Shown: piece by piece, positions 41,371-49,308 of the stretch
How positions within the stretch are numbered: the stretch's first letter is position 1
How the letters are laid out: each line of letters starts with the position of its first letter
Source of the DNA: Anaerolineae bacterium
Lineage (GTDB): Bacteria > Chloroflexota > Anaerolineae > Promineifilales > Promineifilaceae
Length of the DNA: 64,000 nucleotides
Direction: 5' to 3'
Assembly (NCBI GenBank): GCA_028277515.1
Contig: JANQGC010000231.1
Span: 1-64,000, forward strand
Program-made: the position numbers and the translations under genes
Notes under the pieces: model-generated
The model's input: the letters and a program-made list of their open reading frames with translations, nothing else
The model's database searches: none
What the model was told of the DNA's origin: nothing

Positions 41371-42597
41371 TCAGTGAATATGGATCTCTTCCGCGCCGAA
41401 AACCTCTATCCACACTTTCGTGCCGTAAAATACGGGGGTCAGCATGAGCAGGATCAAGACCGCCAGAAAGGGAATGGCCGGCAGATTGAACAAGCCCAGA
41501 AACAAGATGAACACGGCCGAAATAAGGGTGATGATACCCCCACGACGGTATAAGGAGCGCAGTTCCGGCGGCGCAACCTGAATGGTCTGCATGAGCAAGG
41601 CGATACAGGCCATCACCAGGGAAACCGCACCGGCCATCAACCAGCGTGTAGCAGCTTCCATTGGCTCGCCGCTGTGCTCGACGACATTGAGGACGGCCGC
41701 ACCCGTAGCGGCGATGCCTGCGGTCATGGGCAGGTGCAGGTAAAACCAGCTACCGACAATGGGCACCGTGGGCAGCGGTTTACGGTGGGAGACAAAATCA
41801 AAATAAATCCACCAAAGGCCAACAGCGACGAGCATGCCCAAGGCTCCCGTTATGCCAATCGTCAGCGTCAATTCATGCTGGTCGACCACGCCATTAACCG
41901 TGCCCACGACAACCTCTCCTAACACGATGATTGTCAGCAGACCAAAGCGTTCAACCAGAGAAGGGCTGACATTGAGGATACGGTTGACTTCTTCCTGAAT
42001 TGTTTTGTTTTTTCTGCCTTGAAGAAAGGTGTTAAAGGGCAGCACCAGGGAGATGAACACGGCGATGATCCACATAAAAAAACGCCACGGGGCCGGCACA
42101 AAGACGGAACCGATGAAAAGCAGCGTGGTGATCAGGAAGGCTATTGAATAAGGCTGGGATAATGGCCGATGGTTGGGATCATGCACGCCGGTACGCCACC
42201 AGAGGTAAGTTAGGATGAGCTGAAAGGCGGCATAAGAAAGGGCGAATCCCACCGAACTCTCGCCTAGAGCGTCGTGGGCAAAGACGGCCATAGCCGCAAC
42301 ACAGAACATTTGCATGAAGGTGAAGACGCGGGTGCGGATGTCGTTGTTGCCATGAATATCGTGATAGGACGTGCCGTTGAACCAAGCCCACCAGACGATG
42401 ATAAATAAAAAGAAATATCCCAGCACACCGGAAAATGTGAAGTGTTCGGCCAGGCTGTGAGCCAGTTGCGCCACCAGCACCACGTAAACCAGATCATAAA
42501 ACAGTTCCAGAAAGGTAACGCTGCGGTTTTCTTCCCGGTCAGCGGCTCTTCTTGGCGGCCGCCACCATTTGCGGAAATTTTGTATAAATACAGTCAC
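41371..42597 (-). CDS. Low temperature requirement protein A (LtrA)-family membrane protein
   Basis: 408 residues. The start is GTG at 42597 with a perfect AGGAGG 5 nt upstream. The family is identified by RSVTFLELFYDLVYVVLVAQLAHSLAEHF at the N-terminus, with the invariant ELFYDLVYV, and by VERFGLLTIIVLGEVVVGTVNG in the middle. About ten membrane helices follow. LtrA was named from a Listeria mutant that failed to grow in the cold; the molecular function is unknown. It sits between the first and second SDR paralogues on the same strand; the gaps (149-252 bp) suggest separate promoters. Confidence 0.92.
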   Translation of the reverse strand: MTVFIQNFRKWWRPPRRAADREENRSVTFLELFYDLVYVVLVAQLAHSLAEHFTFSGVLGYFFLFIIVWWAWFNGTSYHDIHGNNDIRTRVFTFMQMFCVAAMAVFAHDALGESSVGFALSYAAFQLILTYLWWRTGVHDPNHRPLSQPYSIAFLITTLLFIGSVFVPAPWRFFMWIIAVFISLVLPFNTFLQGRKNKTIQEEVNRILNVSPSLVERFGLLTIIVLGEVVVGTVNGVVDQHELTLTIGITGALGMLVAVGLWWIYFDFVSHRKPLPTVPIVGSWFYLHLPMTAGIAATGAAVLNVVEHSGEPMEAATRWLMAGAVSLVMACIALLMQTIQVAPPELRSLYRRGGIITLISAVFILFLGLFNLPAIPFLAVLILLMLTPVFYGTKVWIEVFGAEEIHIH

Positions 42598-42745
42598 TAG
42601 TTCCTCCTGTCTCTATGTATCCCGGTGCCATGAATGGGCATGGGACACAGGCGAGAGCGAATAGCCGCTGAGGGAAAATAATAAATTCTGCTCTCGTCTG
42701 CTCTTGTCAGCGTCCTGTAATTTGAGCACCTGGCGCTGGAGGTGG

Positions 42746-43672
42746 TTAATTTGTCGTTGGTTGGGTGATAGCGTTCCAGTTGTAGGCAACGCCTGTCATT
42801 TCTTCGGACACCACCCATAATTTTTGGGCTAATTCAGGGTCTTTGGCCGCAGCAATGGAATCAACCTGCACCGGATGGCCGCGCATTTCCATGAAACTGT
42901 CTGGTCCGAAATAATCATTGGGTTGCGCGTCTTCAGCGACGGCCGCGCGCAGGGTGGGTAAGGCACCCATGGGCGGTGACTGGCCAACGACCCGGCTGAG
43001 CAACTGCACCACACCCTTCTGCAAGCCGGTGACTGTCCAACCGGGATGGGCGGAAACGGCCATCGTGCCGGCGTCGATGTCCTGGAAATGCTCATTGAGT
43101 TCCAGCGTGAACAGCAGATTAGCCAGTTTGCTCTGAGAATATGCAGCCCAGGCATTGTACCCTTTTTCAGCGTTCAAATTGTCGAAATCAATCGTCCCAA
43201 TGCCCCTGCGGTGGGCACTGCTGCTGACATTGACGATGCGTGATTGGGGCGTTGCCAGGATGATATCCAGCAGATGGCCGGTCAGGGCGAAGTGGCCCAG
43301 GTGGTTAGCGCCAAACTGCACCTCGAACCCGTCCTTGGTTTGTGTGTAAGGTGGAATCATGACCCCGGCGTTATTGATCAGCAGATCGAGCCGGTCATAT
43401 CGTGACCGAAAGGTATTGGCAAATTCTTGAACCGATTCAAGGTCGGCCAGGTCAATGCGCATGATCGGTAGATCGGCCTGGGGCACATCACGGCGGATGT
43501 TTTCGACCGCTTTGTGTGCCTTGTCACGGCTGCGGCAGGCCATGATCACCGTGGCCCCTTTATCAGCTAAAGCTTTAGCTGTTTCATAACCGATGCCGCT
43601 GTTGGCCCCGGTGACGATGGCAACTCTGCCTGTTTGGTCGGGTATGTTTTCAACTGTCCATTTACTACTCAT
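42746..43672 (-). CDS. Short-chain dehydrogenase (paralogue 2)
   Basis: 308 residues from the ATG at 43672, with AAGGAG 6 nt upstream. SDR motifs: VTGANSGIGYETAKALADKGA, LINNAGVM, IVNVSSSAHRRG and the catalytic YSQSKLANLLFTLELNEHF. The N-terminus SSKWTVENIPDQTGRVAIV is shared with the other two copies. Conserved SAHPG, in VSAHPGWTVTGLQKG, is typical of the retinol-dehydrogenase-like group. The end (ELAQKLWVVSEEMTGVAYNW) matches SDR paralogues 1 and 3 (LW.VSEELTGVNY, FWEISEELTGITYNF). The substrate is unknown. Confidence 0.9.
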   Translation of the reverse strand: MSSKWTVENIPDQTGRVAIVTGANSGIGYETAKALADKGATVIMACRSRDKAHKAVENIRRDVPQADLPIMRIDLADLESVQEFANTFRSRYDRLDLLINNAGVMIPPYTQTKDGFEVQFGANHLGHFALTGHLLDIILATPQSRIVNVSSSAHRRGIGTIDFDNLNAEKGYNAWAAYSQSKLANLLFTLELNEHFQDIDAGTMAVSAHPGWTVTGLQKGVVQLLSRVVGQSPPMGALPTLRAAVAEDAQPNDYFGPDSFMEMRGHPVQVDSIAAAKDPELAQKLWVVSEEMTGVAYNWNAITQPTTN

Positions 43673-43704
43673 GATAATCTCCTTTGATATTGATGTTATG
43701 AACC

Positions 43705-43860
43705 TTGAAATGCCGGGCACTTCAATAGTAATTTTTGGGTGTTATGCTAACTAAAGTGCCTTGAATGTTACAATGTAGTTTTAAGGAATGTGACAGTCAC
43801 TTCGGTCAAGATTTGAGTGACAATAGAAGTAATAAAGTGACTGTCACTTGTTAAGGAACT
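43705..43860. repeat. Cluster of short palindromes between SDR genes
   Basis: AATGCCGGGCACTT, a distant AAGTGCCTTGAATG partner, GGAATGTGACAGTCACTTC and AAAGTGACTGTCACTT lie in the 196-bp gap. They are variants of the GTGCC(A/G)GGCAC and GTGACTGTCAC groups. A terminator role for the SDR gene upstream (43,869-44,825, minus strand) is likely. Confidence 0.55.
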
Positions 43861-43868
43861 TAATGTAG

Positions 43869-44825
43869 TTATGAAATGTTCGCTTCTTGCCGGCGGGCCG
43901 CAAAATTATATGTGATGCCGGTTAATTCTTCGGAAATTTCCCAGAAACGCTTCAGTTTTTCTGCATCATAGGCCGCGTCGTTGGCTTTTACTTCGGCCAC
44001 AGGCCCCAGGTGGTGAATGTATTGCGGTCCATAGAGGGCTGACCCTTTGGCGTCGGGGGAGGTCATCGCAAAGAGCATTGGTTGCACGCCCTTGCTGATA
44101 TCACGTGCCAAAAAGAGCCTTGTAAACTGGTAGGCGATGCCTTCATACCAGGTGCCGGATTGCTCCATGCTGTTGGCCTGTAAATTGCCGATGACCAGGC
44201 CGGGATGGGAGACATTGGCCATCGTGTCAAATCCGGCGGCGCTCAACCGCTTTTGTAATTCAAAGGTGAAGAACACATTGGCCAATTTGCTTTGCCCGTA
44301 AGCCCCCCAGCGGCTGTAGCTTTCTTCCCCCATCAAGTCGTCAAAATTGATTTCCCCCATAAAATTAGCCGTGCTGGACACATTGTGAATACGCGCGTTG
44401 GGCGTTTTGGTGATGACATCCAACAGCAGGCCGGTCAGGGCGAAGTGTCCCAGGTGGTTGACGCCAAGTTGCATCTCGAAGCCATCGGCCGTTTCCTGGC
44501 GCGGGATGGCCATCAGGCCGGCGTTGTTGAGCAGGATATCCAACCGGTCGTACTTTTCCTTGATCTTGGTGGCGAAGGTACGCACGGAGTCCAGGCTGCC
44601 TACGTCCAACTGTATCAGATCCAGGTCAGCATCAGGAAGTTCTTGCAGGATGTCAGCCTGCGCTCGTTCCCCTTTTTCTAAATTGCGGGCGGTCATAACA
44701 ACTCTCGCCCCATTCCGGGCCAGTTCTTTGGCACTTTCAAATCCTAATCCGCTGTTAGCCCCGGTAATGACAACGACCTTCCCTGTCAGGTCGGGTATAT
44801 CTTGTTGGGTCCAATGCTGGCTCAT
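43869..44825 (-). CDS. Short-chain dehydrogenase (paralogue 3)
   Basis: 318 residues from the ATG at 44825, with AAGGAG 7 nt upstream; an upstream in-frame ATG at 44918 lies outside the conserved protein. Motifs: VITGANSGLGFESAKELARNGA, NNAGLMAI, HNVSSTANF with the catalytic Ser, and YGQSKLANVFFTFELQKRL. It begins with the family block SQHWTQQDIPDLTGKVVVI. An AraC-type regulator is transcribed divergently 339 bp away, so it may control this gene. The gap between them holds copy B2 of the two-hairpin repeat. Confidence 0.9.
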   Translation of the reverse strand: MSQHWTQQDIPDLTGKVVVITGANSGLGFESAKELARNGARVVMTARNLEKGERAQADILQELPDADLDLIQLDVGSLDSVRTFATKIKEKYDRLDILLNNAGLMAIPRQETADGFEMQLGVNHLGHFALTGLLLDVITKTPNARIHNVSSTANFMGEINFDDLMGEESYSRWGAYGQSKLANVFFTFELQKRLSAAGFDTMANVSHPGLVIGNLQANSMEQSGTWYEGIAYQFTRLFLARDISKGVQPMLFAMTSPDAKGSALYGPQYIHHLGPVAEVKANDAAYDAEKLKRFWEISEELTGITYNFAARRQEANIS

Positions 44826-45039
44826 CAATGATCTCCTTTTGTGATTTTCGTATCCGCATCTATCATAATTCCCATCACCGGAAAAATGAATACCTAAATC
44901 ACCGCATTCCTTGCACAATCGTCCAAAAAACGGACAAATGTGTTGACCGGGGGGCTGTTACATCTATATAATTCAAGAGCCGGCACATCATGAGCGGTGT
45001 TCTATGAGTAGATGACATACAAATTAATTTGTCACCGAT

Positions 45040-45099
45040 GTAATTGTGCATCCTTAGATGCGCGAGTTCCGAAACCGGCATCTGAGGATGCCTTCTTAC
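45040..45099 (-). repeat. Two-hairpin GTAAC-ended element, copy B2
   Basis: Inverted copy of B1: on the minus strand GTAAGAAGGCATC-ctga/ctca-GATGCC, spacer GGTTTCGGAACTC, GCGCATC-taa-GGATGC, CAATTAC. Apart from this element the 339-bp gap 44,826-45,164 is AT-rich; no gene is seen. Confidence 0.85.
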
Positions 45100-45164
45100 A
45101 AGGATGTCATTAGCAGCAGTAAATGGTGGAAAGTTTTTTACTTTTATTGATGAAAGAGACAAAA

Positions 45165-46046
45165 ATGAACTACCGGCAAAGTAAATTCGATAAGTTTGTT
45201 ACATTATTAAAACAAAACACCCCACTGGAAGGCGCTAATTATAGTGACCTGGCCGGCTTTGGCACATACAAGGCTTTTAAGCCCCATGGAAGGGAACCAC
45301 ACATTGACCTGGCGTCGATTGGGATAATTGGACAGGGAAAGAAAATCTGTTACGCCGGCGATGAAACGTATGTGTACAGCGCCGGTAAAGTAATAGTCGC
45401 GCTTTATCCAATGGCCGTGGAGACGGAAGTTGTGGGCGCCTGCCTTGAGGAACCTCTATTGGCTGCTGGTGTCGGCATTGACCTTGGCCGCATTGCTGAC
45501 GTCTTGCTGCGCATTGACCGTATTGATGGGACGGCCGCGAGACCGGTTTCCACCGATCCCTCAAGCATTTTTGAACTGCCATTAACCGATCAACTGCTCG
45601 ATCCCTTTATCCGTCTTTTAGAGTTAAACGCCAACCCCATGGATTTGCTGATCCTTGGCGATTCTGTAATCGACGAGATTTATTATCGCCTGCTCACCGG
45701 TGAACGGGGCGGTGAACTGCGTTTTCTGCTGCAAGGTCGCGGGGAGATTCAGCGCATTTCCAAAGCAGTGGAACACATTCATAACCATGTGCAGGAGCCG
45801 GTCTCCGTGCGGGAACTGGCTGATATGGTGCATATGAGCCGCACTGCCTTTTATGAAAACTTCCGCGAGGTGATGCATGTCTCCCCCTTGCAGTATGCCA
45901 AGTCGGTCAAACTACAAAAGGCGCAGACGTTGATCCAGGAAGGGAATAATGCCAGCCAGGCGGGTTATATGGTGGGCTACAACAGCCCGGCCCAGTTCAG
46001 CCGTGAGTACAAGAGGCATTTTGGTTTCTCCCCCTCAGCTACCTAA
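45165..46046 (+). CDS. AraC-family transcriptional regulator
   Basis: 293 residues from the ATG at 45165; ATGs at 45150 and 45123 are also in frame and none has a strong ribosome-binding site. The N-terminal AraC_N (type I) domain begins DKFVTLLKQNTPLEGANYSDLAGFGTYK and contains PMAVETEVVGACLEEPLLAAGVGIDL. The C-terminal double helix-turn-helix (residues ~200-290) reads AVEHIHNHVQEPVSVRELADMVHMSRTAFYENFREVMHVSPLQYAKSVKLQKAQ, then ASQAGYMVGYNSPAQFSREYKRHFGFSP. Regulators of this subfamily often lie beside SDR or aldo-keto reductase genes and respond to aldehydes or alcohols. The SDR paralogue 3 gene is divergent, making it the likely target. Confidence 0.92.
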   Translation: MNYRQSKFDKFVTLLKQNTPLEGANYSDLAGFGTYKAFKPHGREPHIDLASIGIIGQGKKICYAGDETYVYSAGKVIVALYPMAVETEVVGACLEEPLLAAGVGIDLGRIADVLLRIDRIDGTAARPVSTDPSSIFELPLTDQLLDPFIRLLELNANPMDLLILGDSVIDEIYYRLLTGERGGELRFLLQGRGEIQRISKAVEHIHNHVQEPVSVRELADMVHMSRTAFYENFREVMHVSPLQYAKSVKLQKAQTLIQEGNNASQAGYMVGYNSPAQFSREYKRHFGFSPSAT

Positions 46047-46378
46047 ATAATTAGACCTTCATATCCCAGCTTCGGTATTACGATCGGATTGGTTTGTTCC
46101 AACCCGCGTACACTGACGATTTTACAAGTTACCGCTATTATAGCGCCAACCAGTTACCCAGCTTGAACCGCATCCTGGCCCTCAATCAAAGAGTTAGGAC
46201 TCACCCGATACGATTTTACAAGAACTTAAGCATTATGCAGAGACAGGCCAGGTTCATCCCCGCAAGCAGGAGCAGTCAGCCGCAAGCTGGGAAGCTCGCG
46301 CAACAATGTCATTAGCAGCTATAACGCAGCGGCTAAACTGTAGGTAGTTGGGTGTATTTCAAAAGCAGTACAACCTAT
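46047..46378. other. 332-bp gap without a recognisable gene
   Basis: Holds a copy of the palindrome GCAAGCTggGAAGCTCGCGC (46,282-46,301) with the constant tail CAACAATGTC, and a TATAGCGCCAACCAGTTAC stretch ending in GTTAC. Short reading frames are present but none looks like a protein. Confidence 0.4.
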
Positions 46379-46702
46379 TCAGAAAGACGGCTTCTCGCCG
46401 TAGTGGTAATAGGAAAAGATTTCTGAAATTTGGCCGTCACGCACGTAAATGCAGTCACAGGCCGGGTTGTCATTGACCAGGTAGCGATAGGCAAATTTAT
46501 CACCGTCTTCGATAACGTCGAGAACCGTGATTGTCGAGCCAAAAAAGGCTTTTGGGTTTTGTCGCACCAGGTCCAGGTAAGCCTCCCTGCCCTTGACTTC
46601 GCCAAAAGGACTGGTATGAATGAAGCCTTCGGCGAGATTCAGTTTGTTAATATCTTTGCTGCGAAAGGCGTCAAACCAGCTATCAGCTATTTCTCTACTC
46701 AT
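46379..46702 (-). CDS. NTF2/SnoaL-like small protein
   Basis: 107 residues from the ATG at 46702; a GTG one codon earlier is also possible. The fold is shown by EIADSWFDAFRSKDINKLNLAEGFIHTSPFGEVKGREAYLDLVRQN and by the end block CDCIYVRDGQISEIFSYYHYGE. The family includes isomerases, dehydratases and proteins of unknown role. It lies 43 nt after the methyltransferase gene and is probably the last gene of the DinB/radical-SAM/methyltransferase operon. An active-site assignment is not possible from the sequence alone. Confidence 0.78.
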   Translation of the reverse strand: MSREIADSWFDAFRSKDINKLNLAEGFIHTSPFGEVKGREAYLDLVRQNPKAFFGSTITVLDVIEDGDKFAYRYLVNDNPACDCIYVRDGQISEIFSYYHYGEKPSF

Positions 46703-46745
46703 CACTTACCGCCAATCTGAATGAATCAATTAGAATCGTTTTTGA

Positions 46746-47540
46746 TTACTCCGCCTTGCGGGCGATCAGACGGCCACGGCCCACTTTGCCAGCCGCCGAG
46801 GCGTCACGCCATAGGGTGATGCCGTTTTCTACTGCCGCGTGCATTTCCTGGCCGTAATTTTCGATAATAACGTCTTTGTATTGATTCTGCACCATATCCA
46901 GGTAACTCTGGATATATTGTGCATATTCGGGTGACAGGTCTTCTTTTTCGACAATGGTTAACCCGGCCGATTGGGCCAGGTCGGCATAGCCGTCAAGCGT
47001 TTCCAGGTAAGGGAAGACCATAAAGCTCAGCAGAGGCTGCCATTCCTCCTTGTCCATGGGACCGGTTTGCAGCCAGTCGGTAAAGGCCACCAACCCACCC
47101 GGCCTGGTCACCCGGGCACACTCTTCAATCAGCCGTTTTTTGTCGGTGATGTAACACCAGGCATCCTGCCCCCACACGACATCAAACGAATTGGAGCGGT
47201 AAGGCATGTCCAGCGCGTTGCCTAACTTATAGTCGATCTTGTCACTTAAGCCGGCTGCGGCTGTGCGTTTGATCGCTTCCTCATGCATGCGTTGGGTGGC
47301 GTCCAGCCCGGAGACGGTGCAGCCGAATTTTTGGGCCAGGTAGCGGGCCGGGCCGCCAAGCGCGCTGCAAACATCCAGCACATGGGTCTGGGCATTGATT
47401 CCCGCTTTTTCGGCCAGGATGTCCGTTTCGGCCGTGCCGCCGACATGGATCTCTTCGCCCATGAGTAATTCCCACAGGATACCACCCGGACCATCATAGA
47501 CTTCGTTTACGTTTTCAATTCCTACATCAAGTTTGTTCAT
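46746..47540 (-). CDS. Class I SAM-dependent methyltransferase (sarcosine/dimethylglycine-type motifs)
   Basis: 264 residues from the ATG at 47540 with AAGGAAAAAA upstream. SAM-binding motif I is HVLDVCSALGGPARYLAQKFG, followed by TVSGLDATQRMHEEAIKR, the LGNALDMPYRSNSFDVVWGQDAWCYI block and ECARVTRPGGLVAFTDWLQTG. The C(S)xLGGPAR form and the WGQDAWCYI block are shared with glycine/sarcosine and dimethylglycine N-methyltransferases and related enzymes. The C-terminus has an unusual extra ~70 residues with YIQSYLDMVQNQYKD. It lies 28 nt after a radical SAM/SPASM gene and probably acts on the same product. Confidence 0.85.
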   Translation of the reverse strand: MNKLDVGIENVNEVYDGPGGILWELLMGEEIHVGGTAETDILAEKAGINAQTHVLDVCSALGGPARYLAQKFGCTVSGLDATQRMHEEAIKRTAAAGLSDKIDYKLGNALDMPYRSNSFDVVWGQDAWCYITDKKRLIEECARVTRPGGLVAFTDWLQTGPMDKEEWQPLLSFMVFPYLETLDGYADLAQSAGLTIVEKEDLSPEYAQYIQSYLDMVQNQYKDVIIENYGQEMHAAVENGITLWRDASAAGKVGRGRLIARKAE

Positions 47541-47568
47541 TTTTTCCTTTTGGTGTCGTTTCTTGTGA

Positions 47569-48678
47569 TCAACGGCCGTTATTGAGTACCGGAAGCTGCA
47601 TTTCCACATCCCAATTGGCCTGGATTAACCAGCATTTGGGATCAAGCCCATCCGCATCCCCATTGTAATGGTAGGCACTGGCTCGACAGCCCCAGCAGTG
47701 TTCATTATTAAAACATACGTTGCAGGGTACAGGTAAATTACAAGCATCATGTAAATCACCATGCACCAAAGTGTCGCTGTGTTCCGCAATGATCTCCCGG
47801 AAAGGCCGGGTGCGGATATTGCCCACACCTTCGCGGATCACCGAACATGGGGTCACATCGCCGGTGAAGGTCACGGTGGCCATGCTGCCGCAGTAATATT
47901 TATCCGTATCCATCGCCGCAATGGAGATCGTGTCATCCTCGTAGTTGATGCTATCACGCGCGGCGTAGACGCGCTGCGTTTCCGCCAGATCCGGTTCAAA
48001 TGCTTTCCACTCCGCCCCCATGCCCGACGGGTTAAACATCGTCAGGCAGGTGCGCAGCCCTTTTTCCTCAAACCACCAGCGCATGGTGCGGATGGCGTCA
48101 TCCGGGCCTTGTTTATGGGTGTAGGTGATACAGTTGATCATTTTGTCAGGGGATTTGCCCAGAGCGAGCATATTATCCACCCCTTCGATAATGGCGTCGA
48201 TAAATTGGGGATTGCCATCCCGATGCAGTTGGGCATACACCTCGGGTGTGATCGAGTCTACATGAACGGAAACGAAGCCTCCGTCAGAGACCTCGTACAC
48301 TTGTTGGGCAATCTGCTTATTGCGCAAAGGCAGACCGCTGGTCCAGACATTGTTGATAATGCCTTTAGATTGCGCATACTGCATCAATTCAAACCAATCC
48401 GGCCGGACGAGGGGATCACCACCCAACCAGTCCACCGCCCGAATCTCCATCTCGGCGGCGTCATCAAGCAAGCTGCGAATTTCCGACGAGGTCAGCCCGT
48501 TGTTCTCCTGTGGAACCGATCCGGCATAACAATAGAGGCAGCCCTGATGGCAGGCATCCGTCGTTTCAATCTGTAAGGCATATAAGCGTTTCTGCTCAAA
48601 ATATCGTTTTTGTTCATCTGCATGCCCGACGGCTAAACCGCCATATTGGCTGAGGTGTTCATTGATACATGTGCCCAT
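47569..48678 (-). CDS. Radical SAM/SPASM-domain protein
   Basis: 369 residues from the ATG at 48678, with AAGGAG 7 nt upstream; in-frame codons back to 48918 overlap the DinB-like gene in another frame and are not protein-like. The [4Fe-4S] cluster motif CHQGCLYCYAG (CxxxCxxC) starts near residue 44, followed by the GGDPL motif (AVDWLGGDPLVRPDWFELM) that holds SAM. The C-terminal SPASM segment has further cysteines (YYCGSMATVTFTGDVTPCSVI, PVPCNVCFNNEHCWGCRA) for one or two auxiliary clusters. SPASM enzymes often mature peptides (RiPPs) or modify proteins and cofactors. No precursor peptide is obvious nearby. It is flanked within the operon by DinB-like and methyltransferase genes. Confidence 0.9.
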   Translation of the reverse strand: MGTCINEHLSQYGGLAVGHADEQKRYFEQKRLYALQIETTDACHQGCLYCYAGSVPQENNGLTSSEIRSLLDDAAEMEIRAVDWLGGDPLVRPDWFELMQYAQSKGIINNVWTSGLPLRNKQIAQQVYEVSDGGFVSVHVDSITPEVYAQLHRDGNPQFIDAIIEGVDNMLALGKSPDKMINCITYTHKQGPDDAIRTMRWWFEEKGLRTCLTMFNPSGMGAEWKAFEPDLAETQRVYAARDSINYEDDTISIAAMDTDKYYCGSMATVTFTGDVTPCSVIREGVGNIRTRPFREIIAEHSDTLVHGDLHDACNLPVPCNVCFNNEHCWGCRASAYHYNGDADGLDPKCWLIQANWDVEMQLPVLNNGR

Positions 48679-48691
48679 ATTGTTCTCCTTT

Positions 48692-49159
48692 TCATTTTCT
48701 TTGCCACGCTTGCTGGTGTTGTTCCAGGTGCAGCAGCCATAGATGCAAGAGATCGTTGATGGTGACCGGTTCTTCTGCCCAGGCCACCGGCCAGTGCTGT
48801 GTGTAGGCTGTAGCCGGTAATTGCTCCACAATAGTCTGGGCACGCCGGTGCGATTGTTGCCACTCCCGCCGAATTTGAGCAATGGGCCAATCTCTGCGCA
48901 GCGCGACCTGTGCTGCATTCCAACGATCGATATCGATTTGCTCTATCTTTTCAGCGTTCCCGTTTAGTAAAGCTTCGATTTGATCCAGCAGCAGATTAGA
49001 CCAGGCGGCCAGGTGGCCGATGAGATCTTTGACCGTCCAGTCGCTTTCGACCGGGTTCAGCCAAAGGTCATCCGGCATTGTGGATAGCCACGAATCGACT
49101 TGGTCATAGGAATTGTTAAGGCTGCTTCTCCAATCGGCTTTTGTTTGGGACGGCTGCAT
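48692..49159 (-). CDS. DinB-superfamily protein (ClbS/DfsB-like four-helix metalloenzyme)
   Basis: 155 residues. The DinB/DUF1706-type four-helix bundle is shown by LNNSYDQVDSWLSTMPDDLWLNPVESDWTVKDLIGHLAAWSNLLLDQIEALL and by the C-terminal TINDLLHLWLLHLEQHQQAWQ. His in IGHLAAW and the two His of LLHLEQHQQ are the likely metal ligands. Relatives include the colibactin self-protection protein ClbS and bacillithiol/mycothiol-dependent transferases. It ends 13 nt before the radical SAM gene and appears to start the operon. A TATAAT box lies 8 nt upstream of its ATG, so the leader is at most 1-2 nt. Confidence 0.85.
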   Translation of the reverse strand: MQPSQTKADWRSSLNNSYDQVDSWLSTMPDDLWLNPVESDWTVKDLIGHLAAWSNLLLDQIEALLNGNAEKIEQIDIDRWNAAQVALRRDWPIAQIRREWQQSHRRAQTIVEQLPATAYTQHWPVAWAEEPVTINDLLHLWLLHLEQHQQAWQRK

Positions 49160-49251
49160 ACCTTAGTATTATAGAATATTCCACTGGCTATTGACTATTA
49201 AACTCATTTTCTGAAACTTTAATTTCCGAAAATCATGATATCTTTATCATG

Positions 49252-49308
49252 ATGCGCATGCTTTCTGGCTTGCGCATGAACAGCCTGGAAAGGTTGTTCT
49301 ACGGCAAT
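49252..49308. repeat. GTAGAAC-group double hairpin
   Basis: GCGCATGCTTTctgGCTTGCGC, then ATGAACAGCCTGGAAAGGTTGTTCTACGG: the same plan as at 16,384-16,520. Confidence 0.7.

Noticed and set aside
45123..45164. Upstream starts for the AraC gene (45,123 or 45,150)
   Set aside because: No ribosome-binding site or good -10 box at the right distance; the added residues do not look conserved, though 45,150 cannot be fully excluded.
47761..48576. 271-codon plus-strand frame
   Set aside because: Antisense to the radical SAM gene, which has intact cysteine motifs.
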